Of a stretch of 64,000 nt of DNA, positions 45,600 through 57,412 are shown piece after piece. The notes beneath the pieces are model-generated. The model saw only the letters and a list, made by a program, of their open reading frames with translations, ran no database searches and had not been told where the DNA came from. The DNA is taken from NCBI GenBank assembly GCA_017165825.1, contig CM029374.1:11471589-11535588 (forward strand). Reading direction: 5' to 3'. The position numbers and the translations under genes are program-made. Within the stretch, counting starts at the first letter, position 1, and each line of letters opens with the position of its first letter. Source of the DNA: Hepsetus odoe. Lineage: Eukaryota; Chordata; Actinopteri; Characiformes; Hepsetidae.

Positions 45600-46610
45600 T
45601 TAAAGCAGGCAAGTGTTTATCTACATTTTCACTTTATTTTTCTAATTTCACATTCAGAGACTAATAGTTACTACTTGACTTTCTCAAAAAGAAGCTGTCC
45701 CAGCACTGAGATGCTCTTCTACTGTGAAAGAGGAGGTTTGTAATGGGAGCTCTCACATGCTGGTGGTTTTCATCTGGCAGGTTTAAATTATTCAGAATGA
45801 AAGCATTTGGCAGTTGATTCAAGCTTACTGTGTTTGACTTAGCAGGAAGCTACACCACATTTTGAGTGGTGTCAGAGCATACAGCAGCTTGAGGAAATAC
45901 CCCTTCATTTAACCTTCAGTTTGCGCAAAACAATACCATAGCAAAATAAAAATGCATACTTCCAGCTATTTATTTAAAGTTGAAGTTTATACTAAGGTAC
46001 GTTATGCTTAATGATTCTGGTAGTTAGAAAACAAATCATGGCAAACTATACTTTGGCACATGTCAGACTAATGCTAGATGATGTCTGATTAATTGAAATA
46101 ATTAACATATGGTGCTACCTTGTCAATAAGCTTTGCATAATCAATTTGAACGTAGGCATTGAAAAAACCCTCCATACTAATTGTGAACCAATATGAAATC
46201 CAGTCTCATTAAACCCTGTACACTGTAATTTCATTGGCACTGCCACGGCAATTCCCAACAAAGGATTCAAACAGCCATTAAATCCATACACAGTCATGCT
46301 GCCTTTTAAATGGGTGTCTATTTAAAGACAGATTATTTGCATTGGGCCCACCCATGCACTTAAACCAATACCCTTTACTGAGTCCTGTGTGCAATGCAAA
46401 TGCATCAATTCCTCCTCCAACAGTACATGGCTAAACATCTCTTCACTTTCACTGCAGCTTTTGCTGAAGCACCAAAAACCCAAAGGGAGAAGAATGTGAG
46501 GACCCATATGAAATTCTATTGAAACAGAAAATTACACATTCATTGCCCTTGTTTTCTGCTGGTTCTGCTTTATCTGTGTTTAACCAGAAAGAGACACTGA
46601 ACGAACAACA
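45600..46610. other. Intron sequence, nothing recognised
   Basis: No exon or repeat identified. Confidence 0.45.
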
Positions 46611-46611
46611 G

Positions 46612-46618
46612 ATTCTCT

Positions 46619-46658
<40 letters not shown>
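46612..46658. repeat. (CT)n microsatellite
   Basis: A dinucleotide run. A second, cleaner (TC)n lies at 47,064-47,118. Confidence 0.93.
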
Positions 46659-46660
<2 letters not shown>

Positions 46661-46741
46661 TTGGGTCTCTCACTCTAGATATGACATGACAGCATTAGAC
46701 CTGTTTTTTCTGTGCTGCTTGACCGATCCATACACTTTAAG

Positions 46742-46945
46742 TTAAAGTGACTATTTTTCATTGTGAATACACCACAGCACATAGTACACCACACTGGGTT
46801 GCTTTCTTTGCCTTAAACCCATACACCAATTGATGGGGATGGTATCTTTAAGGAAATGTCAGGGTAAAATGCTGGCCTGGGGCTTGAACCTGCAAGCTTC
46901 TGAGCATGGAGGTCAAGTCCCAAACCACAAGGCCACTACTGCTCC
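46742..46945 (-). repeat. tRNA-derived SINE, family A, minus copy
   Basis: The minus strand shows the head at 46,945, GGTTCAAGCCCC near 46,885, a degraded middle and the 3' end ATGAAAAATAGTCACTTT (46,761-46,744). Confidence 0.75.
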
Positions 46946-47058
46946 TTGGCCTTGCCCTGCTAGTTCATATGAAACAGATGTGAAAGTACTGCAGCCCATC
47001 CAACAACTGCCTAGTCAAGGAAATATCAGAGCAGATTATAAAATATTGCCAAGGGGAC

Positions 47059-47063
<5 letters not shown>

Positions 47064-47118
<55 letters not shown>
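47064..47118. repeat. (TC)n microsatellite
   Basis: About 27 perfect dinucleotide units. Confidence 0.95.
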
Positions 47119-47120
<2 letters not shown>

Positions 47121-48470
47121 ATAAAAGACCATTTTGTTTCTGTTCCAAAAGTGTTTCCTTCATGGCGATACTCAAGAGATGTTCTCTCTTTGGCTAAGAC
47201 TAGCACCTGTCAAGGACACTTCTGTCTCTGAATTGTCATGGCTTCTTAATAAGTGGCAATTAGGCCTACCCTGAAAATTAAATGATACCTTTAATCTAAA
47301 TTACCCAGCACTAATGCTATCAGTATGCACCACACTACATTTGCAAAGTGTTTCCCAGGTTAATATGGATGTTTTTTTAACCCTTAAATTATTATTAGTG
47401 ATAGTGATTTGCAATTAGCAGCACCAATTCATCCGACATATTTGAAGCTGAACCAGCGGTAGGATAAAATTAATATAATGAAAGTGATGGACATTTTTTA
47501 ACAATGTGTAACAAAGAGGTGTCATGTGTCCTATGAGGAATGACTAAGTCCCCCCAGAATTTTCAGATATGTTACAACAGGCAACCAGGACTGTAGTCTG
47601 AAATTTTAATTAAATGTTTGATGTAAATGGCATCAAACTACAATCATCTTTAATTATTCTTTTGAAAATATAATATGAAGGGTCAGGAAAGTCTTGAGAC
47701 CTATGAGATTTATCCTACATTATTTAATCGAATTGATGAACATATCACTTGATTCACTTGAATCTCTATCTCTGGTAAAGGACCAGACCTCAGGGGAGCA
47801 ATGCTTAAAATAGTTCATTAGAAATAAACACCAGCACGGCAGTCATTTGCATCTACAATGGCTCAACATGGATTACATGCATAAAACAGCTCAATGACAA
47901 GAAACATTAAAAATACTCATTAAGAGTAACATTCATAACATTGGAAACTTCCAAACCAATGTTGTTTTTGCCAAAGGTGGCACTAAAGGCATTTAGAATG
48001 CCAAAATATGAGGGCTGCTGTGCCAGGCTTTAGTTTTAAACTATTGTTATGTTCATGAAAGAGTAACGTGTACATATACTCCACCAATACAAATTGTGGG
48101 TCAAGTGAAGTCAGCCTAATTTAAATATTGTTATGCTGTTTATGCTGTTGCAAAGCAGTGTAACAGGGTCTGATCCCTTAGCTACAGATGAATTTAGAAC
48201 CTGATAAACATAATATGATTTATTTTTGTGGTTATTTTTCTTATAATTTCCCCTCTGCTGGAGAAGGAGCTGCAGATCTTTGCTTTACGATAAACTTGTT
48301 ACAGAGTTTGAGGCAATACATTTTTTAAAATTAATTCTTAAGTTTTTATTTCTTAAATATTTTCTTCTCATTTATGATTCAACAGGGTTTAAATGGGGCT
48401 CATGCCACCTTTATAGTTTTGCAGATAAAGCTTATTAAGATCTTTACAGACAATTTTGTCAAATCAAATA
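47119..48470. other. Intron sequence, nothing recognised
   Basis: AT-rich sequence without named features. Confidence 0.45.
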
Positions 48471-48660
48471 AATCCAGTCCAGTCCATTTTATTCCAGTCC
48501 AGTCAAGTCCTGCCCCGTCCTGTCTCATCTCGTTCAACCCTATCCTATCCTATCCTATCCTATCCTATCTTATCCTATTCTATCCTATCCTATCCTATCC
48601 TATCCTATCCTATCCTATCCTATCCTATCCTTTCCAGTCCTGTCCAGTCCAATCCATTTC
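48470..48660. repeat. (CCTAT)n pentanucleotide array with degenerate flanks
   Basis: About 18 CCTAT units at 48,539-48,630, with one CTTAT and one CTATT variant. Both flanks are made of related TCCAG/TCCTG pentamers (48,474-48,530 and 48,631-48,660), so the array seems to have grown and decayed by the same unit. Confidence 0.92.
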
Positions 48661-49954
48661 AATCTAATTTCGAAGCCTGAATACTTATTTTTCTCTTTTT
48701 CCACTAGGTAACAGTTAGGGGTGTAACAATTAACAAAATACATCATCTAGTACAATACAGTGATGTCTTATTCTGCTGCATTTTTAAATGTAAATGTTAA
48801 AAAAACAGTTCAGTACTATTACTGTCTGGTTTAAAAGTCACATGTTAGTATGTTAACCACAAGCTATCATATATAACACAAAAGTTCACAAAATGTTTAT
48901 TAGGGTTCAAGGCTATGATTATTTCCTATACAATAAAATGCATGTTTATCATGTTTACCAAGACCAGTGTAGCAATCAACCTTATTCCATGTTCCCATGA
49001 TACTGTATGTGAAAAATATCAAGTGTGACATTGATGACACACCTCTGCATTCTACTGTCAATGGAAAAACCAGCCCTAAATAGCATACAATAAAATATTT
49101 AGCCACTAATGAGTCTGCCGCAATGGACAGTGATGCCATGAAACATTTTGAAAACTCTCAGGTATATCAGTGTCTCCATAGCAACAAGATCAGACTCATT
49201 TTGTTAAAGGAGTGAAACAACACTGTTTAATTGCAAGCAGATACTGATTTAAGTCAGAGCCATAAAAATCACCATCACAGGTCCATGTTTGGTTTACAAG
49301 GAGTTTTGGTTTCTGTGGTACTGTGGAGAGTATATATCTAGAAAATGATTCTTTTGACTGCGTTGTGAACCCAGCTGCACAGTGTAATTTTTGACAGGCA
49401 CATGTTGAGAATGCAATCAGACAGGGTAAAACAGGGCTTTATACACTGATGATCAGAAGGTGTAGTGCAGACACTAGGAAGACTGTAGAGTAGAAGGTGC
49501 AACAAATCTGTTATCAAAGTGTTTCCGGTGCTCTTTTTAAGTTTATGTTCTTCAAGCAATTTTGTCTCAGTTCATCATCTTTTGACAGGAGATGGAGAAT
49601 GTACAAATGATGATGGCTTTAGTCCATGTTTGTTTCTGGTGCAAGATCAGTGCATTGTTGGTGGAGCCACATATTAAGTTTAGCATGGTTATTAAAACAG
49701 CTGAGAGTGGTGCTACATGCTCCTTTTACTAATGACAGTCCCAGAAAAATGTAACACTACACATTTTAGACACATTTACACAAGCTACTGTTGGCTTGCC
49801 ACTCAGAAGCTTCTTACTGCTTTTCCCCCCACTTTACCAGAAATATGGCCATAATTCGTTCCCCAGTTATTACACCAGGAAGGTGTGTGCAACCATAATG
49901 TGGCTGCACTAGCTTAATCAGCTGGTTTCTGTCTTCAAGCAGCTTCGTAGTTTT
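48661..49954. other. Intron sequence, nothing recognised
   Basis: Open frames here are chance. No repeat identified. Confidence 0.45.
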
Positions 49955-50465
49955 ACATTTACAGCCTTTGGCAGACACTCTTATCCAGAGTGATGTACAT
50001 GACTGCGTCGCAGTTTCCAAAGGAAACATATCCCTCATACTGGGTAGCCTAAACTTGACATAAGAGCTGCTATTCACTAAGATTCTGCTCTAGCCTTTAA
50101 ATGTGTTAGTTCAAGGTAGGAAGGTGTAGCTTATTCTCCTAAGTGCTCTTTGAAGAGTTTTCAGTTGCTTTTTTTAGACTGCAAGGTCTCGGCAGATCTG
50201 ATGGTCAGGGGAAGTTAATTCCAACCATTAGGAGTTGGGATTGAAAGTCTTCCACTGCTTTTGAGGAGTGGGAGTTCAAGTTGGGCTGAGCTTAATGCTC
50301 CAAGATGGTGAGCTGTGACCCCTGGTTTGATCACTGCTGTTAGATAGGCTGGACCATTATTGGCTTTGTGGACAGGTATTAAGGTTTTAGTTTTAATGTG
50401 GCCAGCCACAGGAAGCCAGTGAATGGTTCCTAGCAGCTCCCCTGTGTAGGAATTGGAGCTAAATC
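49955..50465 (-). mobile_element. L2-type LINE fragment, 3' end with tail
   Basis: On the minus strand the reverse-transcriptase C-terminus can be read: IHWLPVAGHIKTKTL (about 50,430-50,385), then ALSSAQLELPLLKSSGRLS and PTPNGWN (about 50,220). It ends in the tail ATCACTCTGGATAAGAGTGT and GCCAAAGGCTGTAAATGTAA (about 50,000-49,957), the same tail as SINE family B. It lies in the large first intron of the ALMS-motif gene and in the same orientation. Frame breaks make it inactive. Confidence 0.8.
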
Positions 50466-51330
50466 AAATGTGTTCCTGTTTGGCTGCAATGTAAACCTGC
50501 AGCTACATTGGCCCTTGTGGCCAACACTTAAGAATCTTTTTTTGCATTTTGCATGACGGTACATGAGGCTTTTTGATCCCATGATAAACCCAATTTTTTA
50601 TTCACAAAATGATCCGATTAAATAAAGATGCAATCCATTTTGAATTCCGGTGGCATCACTAAAAGATTAAGATAATTTTGCATCTTAATAATCGATAATC
50701 TTTTCAGTAAATAAGAACAACATACTGTTGATGTTGTGGACAGTTCTGATGTAAGAAGTAGTTTGTTTCAATAAATAAAGAATTCATATCAACAAGAGCC
50801 ATCCACCCTACTGCGGCTTCCCACTACACGCTAACAGGTTTAGGCTTATCAGCACAATTAAGGGGAGTGATGGGCATGTGCTATAATCACGCTGACTGCG
50901 CTGATGGAGATATAACCAGCAGGGGAGTGTTTCCCACAGGGAATGTGACAGGTACACACCACAGCAGGTGCTGGAAGACAGAACACACAGAGGAGTGTTC
51001 TACCAGCCAGTGGTACACAGCATCCTCACAGCCCCATAATCCCTCAGTAAGGGGGTTGGTGGGTTGTTAAGGGGGGTTGGTGGGCCTGCTGTTTATATAA
51101 CGCTTCTGAGAAAGTTGTGAATAATGGATTTAAAGCCTCTCCTAACACACACACTTATATACACATACATCCTTATACTGGGTTATTTTCTACCTGTTTG
51201 AGGTTCTTTAGTTTAAAGAAGTTAAACTGGAATTCTGTGGTTGAGTGATGGCACTGCATGACATTTCTTCTGACTTTATGGCTGGACCCAGAAAGTCATG
51301 GCTGACAGCAGAAAGACTTTTTGCTTATGT
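50466..51330. other. Low-repeat island in intron 1
   Basis: The stretch 50,790-51,110 is less AT-rich and free of named repeats. I could not assign it an exon; it may be regulatory. Confidence 0.35.
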
Positions 51331-51458
51331 AGGGTTCTTCAACTCCTAGCCCTGGTGGGCCAGTTTCCAGCATAGTTTGATGGTTTCCTAGTATATGGAG
51401 CTATGCTGGACATTAGGTCTCCAGGGCAAACAACAAAAAAAAAATTATCAAGAACCCT
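51331..51458. mobile_element. Short MITE-like element with inverted ends
   Basis: AGGGTTCTT at 51,331-51,339 is repeated as AAGAACCCT at 51,450-51,458. The interior CCTGGTGGGCCAG / CTCCAGGGC also tends to pair. No coding capacity. Similar short repeats are common in fish. Confidence 0.5.
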
Positions 51459-52152
51459 GATCTATTGGTTTGTAATAGTGCTCTTGTTTTAAAGTTAATG
51501 GGCCACCAAGTATGAATATGGTTACCCCAGTCATAGACTATGCATGCAACTATTGACATATGCATACATTAAAGCATCCTTGTTCATATGACATCCTTTG
51601 TTGATATGTTAAAAGTAAATAAGTACAAATCCTCTACAGAAAAGAGACTCTTCTTTTTACTGTACAATTGCTATTCATGAATTGCATTTGAATATATTGG
51701 TTGAAAATTATGTCCATTTTATGGATATTTAATGTAGTTAAATTCAGCAAACAAATAGAATTTTTGCTTTAAGTTTGCAGAAAAAAGCTACTGTTTTATT
51801 GCCATATTTTATTGTTTCTTTTCAATAAAAAATAGTGTTTAAATGCTTGCATATATCTGTATAATCATAAATAATTACAGACTACAAAAAGGAAAAAATA
51901 ATCTAAGAGACTTTCTTTATGGCTATTCCAAAAAATGGAACAGTTCTCTTCTAGTTAGATATTATTTCTTAGAACTATATATTGAAGACATGAAAAAAAC
52001 TTTATTTGTAGGGCAGTAAGAAGCATATAAATTATATAATATGTTATATAAAGTGTACAATACATTCATTTTTAAACTAATTCTTGAAGTTTACAGATTA
52101 CTCAATTTGAGTTGTTTTTGATGTTTTATGGGTAATATAAACTCAGTCTTAC
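51459..52152. other. AT-rich intron sequence
   Basis: Nothing recognised up to the candidate first exon. Confidence 0.45.
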
Positions 52153-52207
52153 CTAAATCCTCCTTAGAGTTTTTGCTGTAGAGTCTCTTTGACTGACAAA
52201 TGTGCAT
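52153..52207 (-). CDS. c10orf90: Candidate first coding exon of the ALMS-motif gene
   Basis: An ATG at 52,207 opens 18 codons plus one base, ending at a consensus donor (TTTAG/GTAAGA, 52,152-52,151). The peptide is short and basic (MHICQSKRLYSKNSKEDL). Its last base joins in frame with the exon at 42,331 if the second acceptor there is used. An overlapping ATG 6 bp upstream, in another frame, meets a stop at the junction. No promoter evidence is clear. It could be chance, but a strong donor, an in-frame start and the right phase coincide. Confidence 0.45.
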
Positions 52208-53200
52208 TCAACCATGAGAATTTCCACACAGATATTGTCTTGCTTCACTCCCCTCAAACCTCTCCTCAAAAAAAAAGTCCCCACATAATACTTTGAGGCT
52301 TCGTTTGTACCCCTTGGCGTTATGTCCACGTCCTACTTCAAGTTGCTTTGGTGTGGCCCAGGCTCAAAGATTGCCCCCTATTAAAGATGAATGGACTGCC
52401 AACTTACAGCAAGAGAACCTGACATTCACACAGCTGTCCAATAAGAATCTTGCCATGGAGTAGTCCTGAGCTTGATCCCCTGCTTTGTCGGGTTCCTTTC
52501 ATTTTTGATCCTGTTAGAGCCTGAAGGAGCCTCTTCTGGAAGAATGCTCTTAAAGGGGCAAGTGGACACACAGAAAACCTTTCCTTCCTATTCAGGTTTG
52601 CTTTTTAATGCTTATAGAGCTCCTGTTCTTCACTCGTCTGGAGGATAGGCCATTCACCAGCTGGACCTGAAGGTCCCTGGGGGTCTCTTTACTATCATTC
52701 TCCAGCCTTTGAGTCTTAGCACCTGGGGGAAGATATTGTAGCTGTTATTTCACAGTATGGTTCAACCTCAGGTAAGGTGCTCAGGTGAACATGTGTCAGG
52801 TTTCAGTGCCTCCATTACCCAACAAGGTTTCAATTTATTAATGAGGGAGGAGTACTGTGTATACCTGGAATGTCTATTTCTTTACTCCAAATCTGACTTA
52901 ATGAAAAAGTTCAGATATTTGAATCTCTCACCTGGGTCGGACAACTGAGGTGATTAGAATCAAGATCCAAATGAGAAGAAAAAAAAAAACATAAGGATTT
53001 GCATGAGAAGTGCAGGAGATGCTAAATAATTCATCTGCCTCTATCTTTCTGGTCTGTACGCATTATTATGTAACATTGGTGAGAAAGTTTCAGTGTCAGT
53101 TATTTTAGCACACAAAGTTTTTCCTGAGCTTTCACTTGGTAAAAGATAGATGAGTGCACATAACTCTACCTCGTGAGGTGGAAAAAGTAAAAGACTTACC
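52208..53200. other. Upstream flank, moderately GC-rich, no named repeat
   Basis: Sequence 52,210-52,760 is repeat-free and less AT-rich than its surroundings. It may hold a promoter or 5' untranslated sequence for the ALMS-motif gene; no core promoter element is convincing. Confidence 0.35.
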
Positions 53201-53201
53201 T

Positions 53202-53262
53202 TGGCATTTTTTTCTCCCAGCTGCCCTAAGACAAACTTTGGATGTTTGCCAGCAATATGGCT
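53202..53262 (-). other. Possible 5' untranslated exon (minus strand)
   Basis: Bounded by an acceptor-like GATCTTTATCAG and a strong donor CCAAG/GTAAGT (53,201-53,200). Short and without a usable frame. A second strong donor (TTGCAG/GTATGT) lies at 53,292-53,291 on the same strand. Confidence 0.3.
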
Positions 53263-53462
53263 GATAAAGATCTACTAATTTTATTCACATACCTGCAATA
53301 TCCTGTTTTCAACTTCCACTCTTCAAGATTTTCCAGATTTCACTCTGGAGATAAAATATGGAGTGTAAATGCTAAAGCTTGCTCCATGTAATTATGTAAA
53401 AGCACATTGAAAAAAGGAAGTCAAAATAAATAAATAAATAAACAACCCTGTCCTGACTTACA

Positions 53463-54995
53463 GCTTCAGGAACATTGAGCCACAGGAGACAAATGCTGTT
53501 TCTTTAGAGCGTGCCAATCTGGCTAGAGTCTCACAAAGCGATTTCACCCTCTCCCTTCAAATCAGACCCTGTCAGATCCTGTAAATCTTTTCCTTAAATC
53601 ACTCCAGTTCGGTCAAGCATCAGTAATATACTCTGCCTCTTTTAATCACTGTTCCAGAGAAACAGAAGGTCTCTGTGTGCCCACTGCAGGACTACATTGT
53701 AGCTTTTTTTATCTATGTTACCTATGCTCTAAGTTTAAATCTAATTTTGATGTAAAATGTCCAATGTTAAAGCAAGAAAACCAATATTTACTCCCCATTT
53801 ACCATTTATCAATTCATGTTATCATAAAAAACTGTATTTGAAATATTTAGGCTGCAGAAATTTAGTCCTACATGTTTTTTCTGAAGCTATAAGGGGGTTT
53901 CAGACTGAAATCATTTTCAAATGTGGCACATTAAATGGTTTGAAATCATACCAGATATCATTTACAGTTAAATGTCATTAAGACATGTTAATAAACAGTT
54001 AGTTTTATACTAAGTGATAAAGAGAAGCGGGAAAATCATGTGTAGTTTTTTTTTGCTGTCATAATAAAAAGCAGTCAGTTTTTATATTTTTGCAATACTT
54101 AAATATGACCTTGAATACTGCACCTCTGGATGAAAAGCACTAGTCAGAATCATACAAAATAGACTAGAAAAAGTACATTAAAATTAAGTATGGTTTTTCA
54201 CATTTTTTTCAAGATTCCATGATGGTTTGTTATGACTCAAAGGCTATATATTAACGTTCATTAAGTATGTGTGCCTCTTTACTGTTGTGTGAGAATAATG
54301 ACTAAGTCATTGACTCTTGGCTAACAAAGTCGTAAAAACACCCACAGGCTGCTTTGAAATGTATATTCAAGTGGAGAAGGCTGTAAATGTGTGAATCAGT
54401 CTTGGCCCACCAATCATGATGGTAGTCTGGATTTAGCTGAATATCAAACTAAATGTAGACCTGTGTGCAGTGAAGCATCCTCCTGTGGAAAACATTTGTA
54501 TCAACATGAGAAAAAGACAAGACTTATTTTCATTACAAAGGAACTGCACTGCCAGGAAGCATTAGCTTCACAACAGTACTATAAATTCCCAAGAGAGATT
54601 GTGTCAGGCTCAGTGACCCACTAATGGTATTGTTGGGAGATGTTCTTTTAAACTTTTTCCACTGGGTAGTGTGGTACTGCATGAAAACAATCTGTAACCA
54701 GACATTTTTGCCATTTTTACTTACACATGACCCATATCTCACCTGCCTATTATGTAATATGTACAAACGTCTTGTTGAGTTGCCAAGTGTGCCAAGCTAA
54801 AATGTATGGGTCGACCCAGAATTGGTAGAAACTAATTACTGGTCATTTGTCACAAGCATTTTGAATGAATGTTTCTATGATGTCATGGAAAACAATTAAT
54901 TTCTATTTGAAGTTTTTTTTTTTCTGCAGAGGTTTATCCCCATCATTTGTTCTGAAGTTTTAAGGCAGTTTCTGACTGGACTGCTTTTCAAATCA
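53463..54995. other. Flanking sequence, nothing named
   Basis: A GTAAGT donor-like site is at about 53,455 on the minus strand. No other support for an exon. Confidence 0.35.
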
Positions 54996-54999
54996 CAGT

Positions 55000-55150
55000 A
55001 AAGGGATATGAAACAAGTGACAAAAGTGGAGCAGGGGGCAGCACTTGGGGAGTAGTGTTGGGGAACAGTACCTTGCTCAAGGGCAACCTCAAGGTAACTT
55101 ATTTGACTAGGACTTAAACCCACAACCTCAAATGCTGGCTACTCAGTAAC
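55000..55150 (-). repeat. tRNA-derived SINE, family A, minus copy
   Basis: Minus strand: head near 55,150, TGGGTTTAAGTCCTAG (55,123-55,108), TTGCCCTTGAGCAAGGTACT, AACACTACTCCCCAAG. The 3' part is missing. Confidence 0.8.
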
Positions 55151-55614
55151 CAGCTTTCGTTGCCTTTTAATTGCCTTTTGTTGCTCTTGAATCAAACCTG
55201 GCTTTTATTGTTTTGCATCATTTAAAATGGACTTTTCTGATTTCACACATTTCTATTGTATTCTGTACTTTGTGAGGAATGGAACCAATCAGGATAGTCC
55301 AAGAATTATGTGATGACTGAGATTTTTAAAAATTCTCCCGATCAGAACTCCTGTAACTAACGCCTCCATTATTTGTACTATTGGTTCTGTGTACTGTTAT
55401 CAGTTTTGTGCCATAAAATATCATGAGATCTCACATGCTAAAGAAATCCCCACGTACTTTTACAGGTGTTTTATGCCTACAGAGAAAAGGGCACAGGTAA
55501 GTGTGTGGAAAGTTCTGAATTTTTAACTCTGCTGTACGGTACTGCCTAGTGGGAAAATGCCATTTAGAGCATTTCTTGGTAGATTCAGCTTGGTAGGCAA
55601 TTTCAACTTTAGAC

Positions 55615-55712
55615 CAGTGGTCTTTAAACCAGTGCTCAGGGTCCCCTAGACAATACATGTTTTTTGCTTCAATTGTCTGGAGGACCTTGTCTGGAGGAGT
55701 TGAAGACCACTG
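55615..55712. mobile_element. Short MITE-like element with inverted ends
   Basis: CAGTGGTCTT at 55,615-55,624 is repeated inverted as AAGACCACTG at 55,703-55,712. No coding capacity. Confidence 0.55.
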
Positions 55713-57353
55713 CCTTAGACGGTACTGTAGATAACAGCTATACCCTCATCTATTCCTCCTAGTTAAAAAAAAAAAAAAAAACATGTGGCAGAAACAATTA
55801 TAGGAAACAGACAAGCTAGTTTGAATTTTTCAATTTATTTTTTTGTAAATTACGTGTATCAACCTTTTTGAAGTTTGAAAAGCTTCAACATAACATAAAA
55901 GTTTTTTTTTTTCTTTTTTTTTCTTTTTTTCCAATAACCAACAATGCTTTTTAAGAATGTGGTAATGTTTTGTGAGAACAAAACTGGCACAAAAGAATAT
56001 TTAATATGGATTTTGGGAGAAGTGGATATGTGCTGATTCAAGCTTAGTTCTGTGCACTCTGTAGCAATGTAGACATAAAAAAAAAACATCTACATTTGGG
56101 CACTAACTCATGCTCACCAGCTTTCAAATATTGTCTGAAACTGAAATGAACTCTGTAGGTCATCACTGTTCTAAATATTGTACGTTTAAAGCTTTTAGGC
56201 AACTTGCCCATGGAGCTCTAAATAATTAAACACTTAATTTAAAGAAGTTAACTTATTAATTGCCTCAGGAAAAGGCTTCAGTATGCTTCCAGTTCTAGTT
56301 GAATTGGAGAATATAAATCAGACTAACTACATATATAATCCTGCTCAGACCTAGAAGGAATCTCCAAACCAAGGCCTAAAATGTATTTGTATTTAGGGGT
56401 TGATATGTATCAGTGTTTGGTGGTATAGCAGTTACACAGAGCATGACTTGCGTAATTGGCTAACATTTTATTTGGATTGTTCACTGTAGATGCTTTGTAG
56501 GTGCTTGCCTTGTCATAAAAGCTGTTAAATACAACTGGACTTTAAGATAACTATAAAAGATTCTACAGAAGGAATAAATATATACTATGGGTAGGTTAAT
56601 CCTATACACAGCACTAACACAGCACTAAACTTTACCATAATGCTGCTGGCAATTTATTGTACTTCAGTAGTTTGTAAAACTTTAAATAATCTATATATTG
56701 GTAGGGGGACCTTTAAAATAAGCCCAACCCATAATTGTAGTAGGTTAGGTGATGTATGACAATGGTGTTAGTCAGGAGTAGAGGATGAAAGTATTCTAAA
56801 ATACTGACATGGCCTCACACCACCAAACATTTACTTATGCCAATTGTAAAATAAAATAAAAAACATCTCCATAGATACTACATCAGTTACATACTTCAAG
56901 TCTTTGTTTCCTGCAGGAAATTTGCTTTTTTATAAAAAATAAAGAAAAAGATGTTTTATCTGGCTATTTATGTCATTTGTTCAAACGAATCATTAACTTC
57001 TGATCTGATTTTTTTCATTGCACTCATTTATACATGTAAACCCAATAGGGCGTTTGAATTGTTTGTGACGTTTAGCATTGTTTCTGTTTTCCACAGGAAA
57101 AAAATCATATTTACATCCACAGCTACACATGGTTTATATTGTTTATTGAGATACAAGTCAGTGAGCAAAGTCTATTAATCAGTAGAGCCTTTGCTGAGGT
57201 ACAAATATACATTTCATTAAGAAACATGAAACCAGGGGTCAATAAAGGACTCCCAAAATCTGGCTGAAAGGCTAAAAAAAAAATATCAGAGTTAAGCCAT
57301 GCGGTAAATTAAATAATTTGCAGGAAATAATTGGCCACTTTTTTTCTTTTTTT

Positions 57354-57354
<1 letters not shown>
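55713..57354. other. AT-rich non-coding span
   Basis: Homopolymer runs (A at 55,764-55,781; T near 55,902-55,930) and no recognised gene. The frame at 56,951-57,178 looks like chance. Confidence 0.45.

Positions 57355-57408
<54 letters not shown>
57355..57408. repeat. (CT)n microsatellite
   Basis: About 27 perfect units. Confidence 0.95.

Positions 57409-57412
<4 letters not shown>

Noticed and set aside
44792..45612. Minus-strand open frames
   Set aside because: Shadows of an RTE-type LINE remnant readable on the plus strand.
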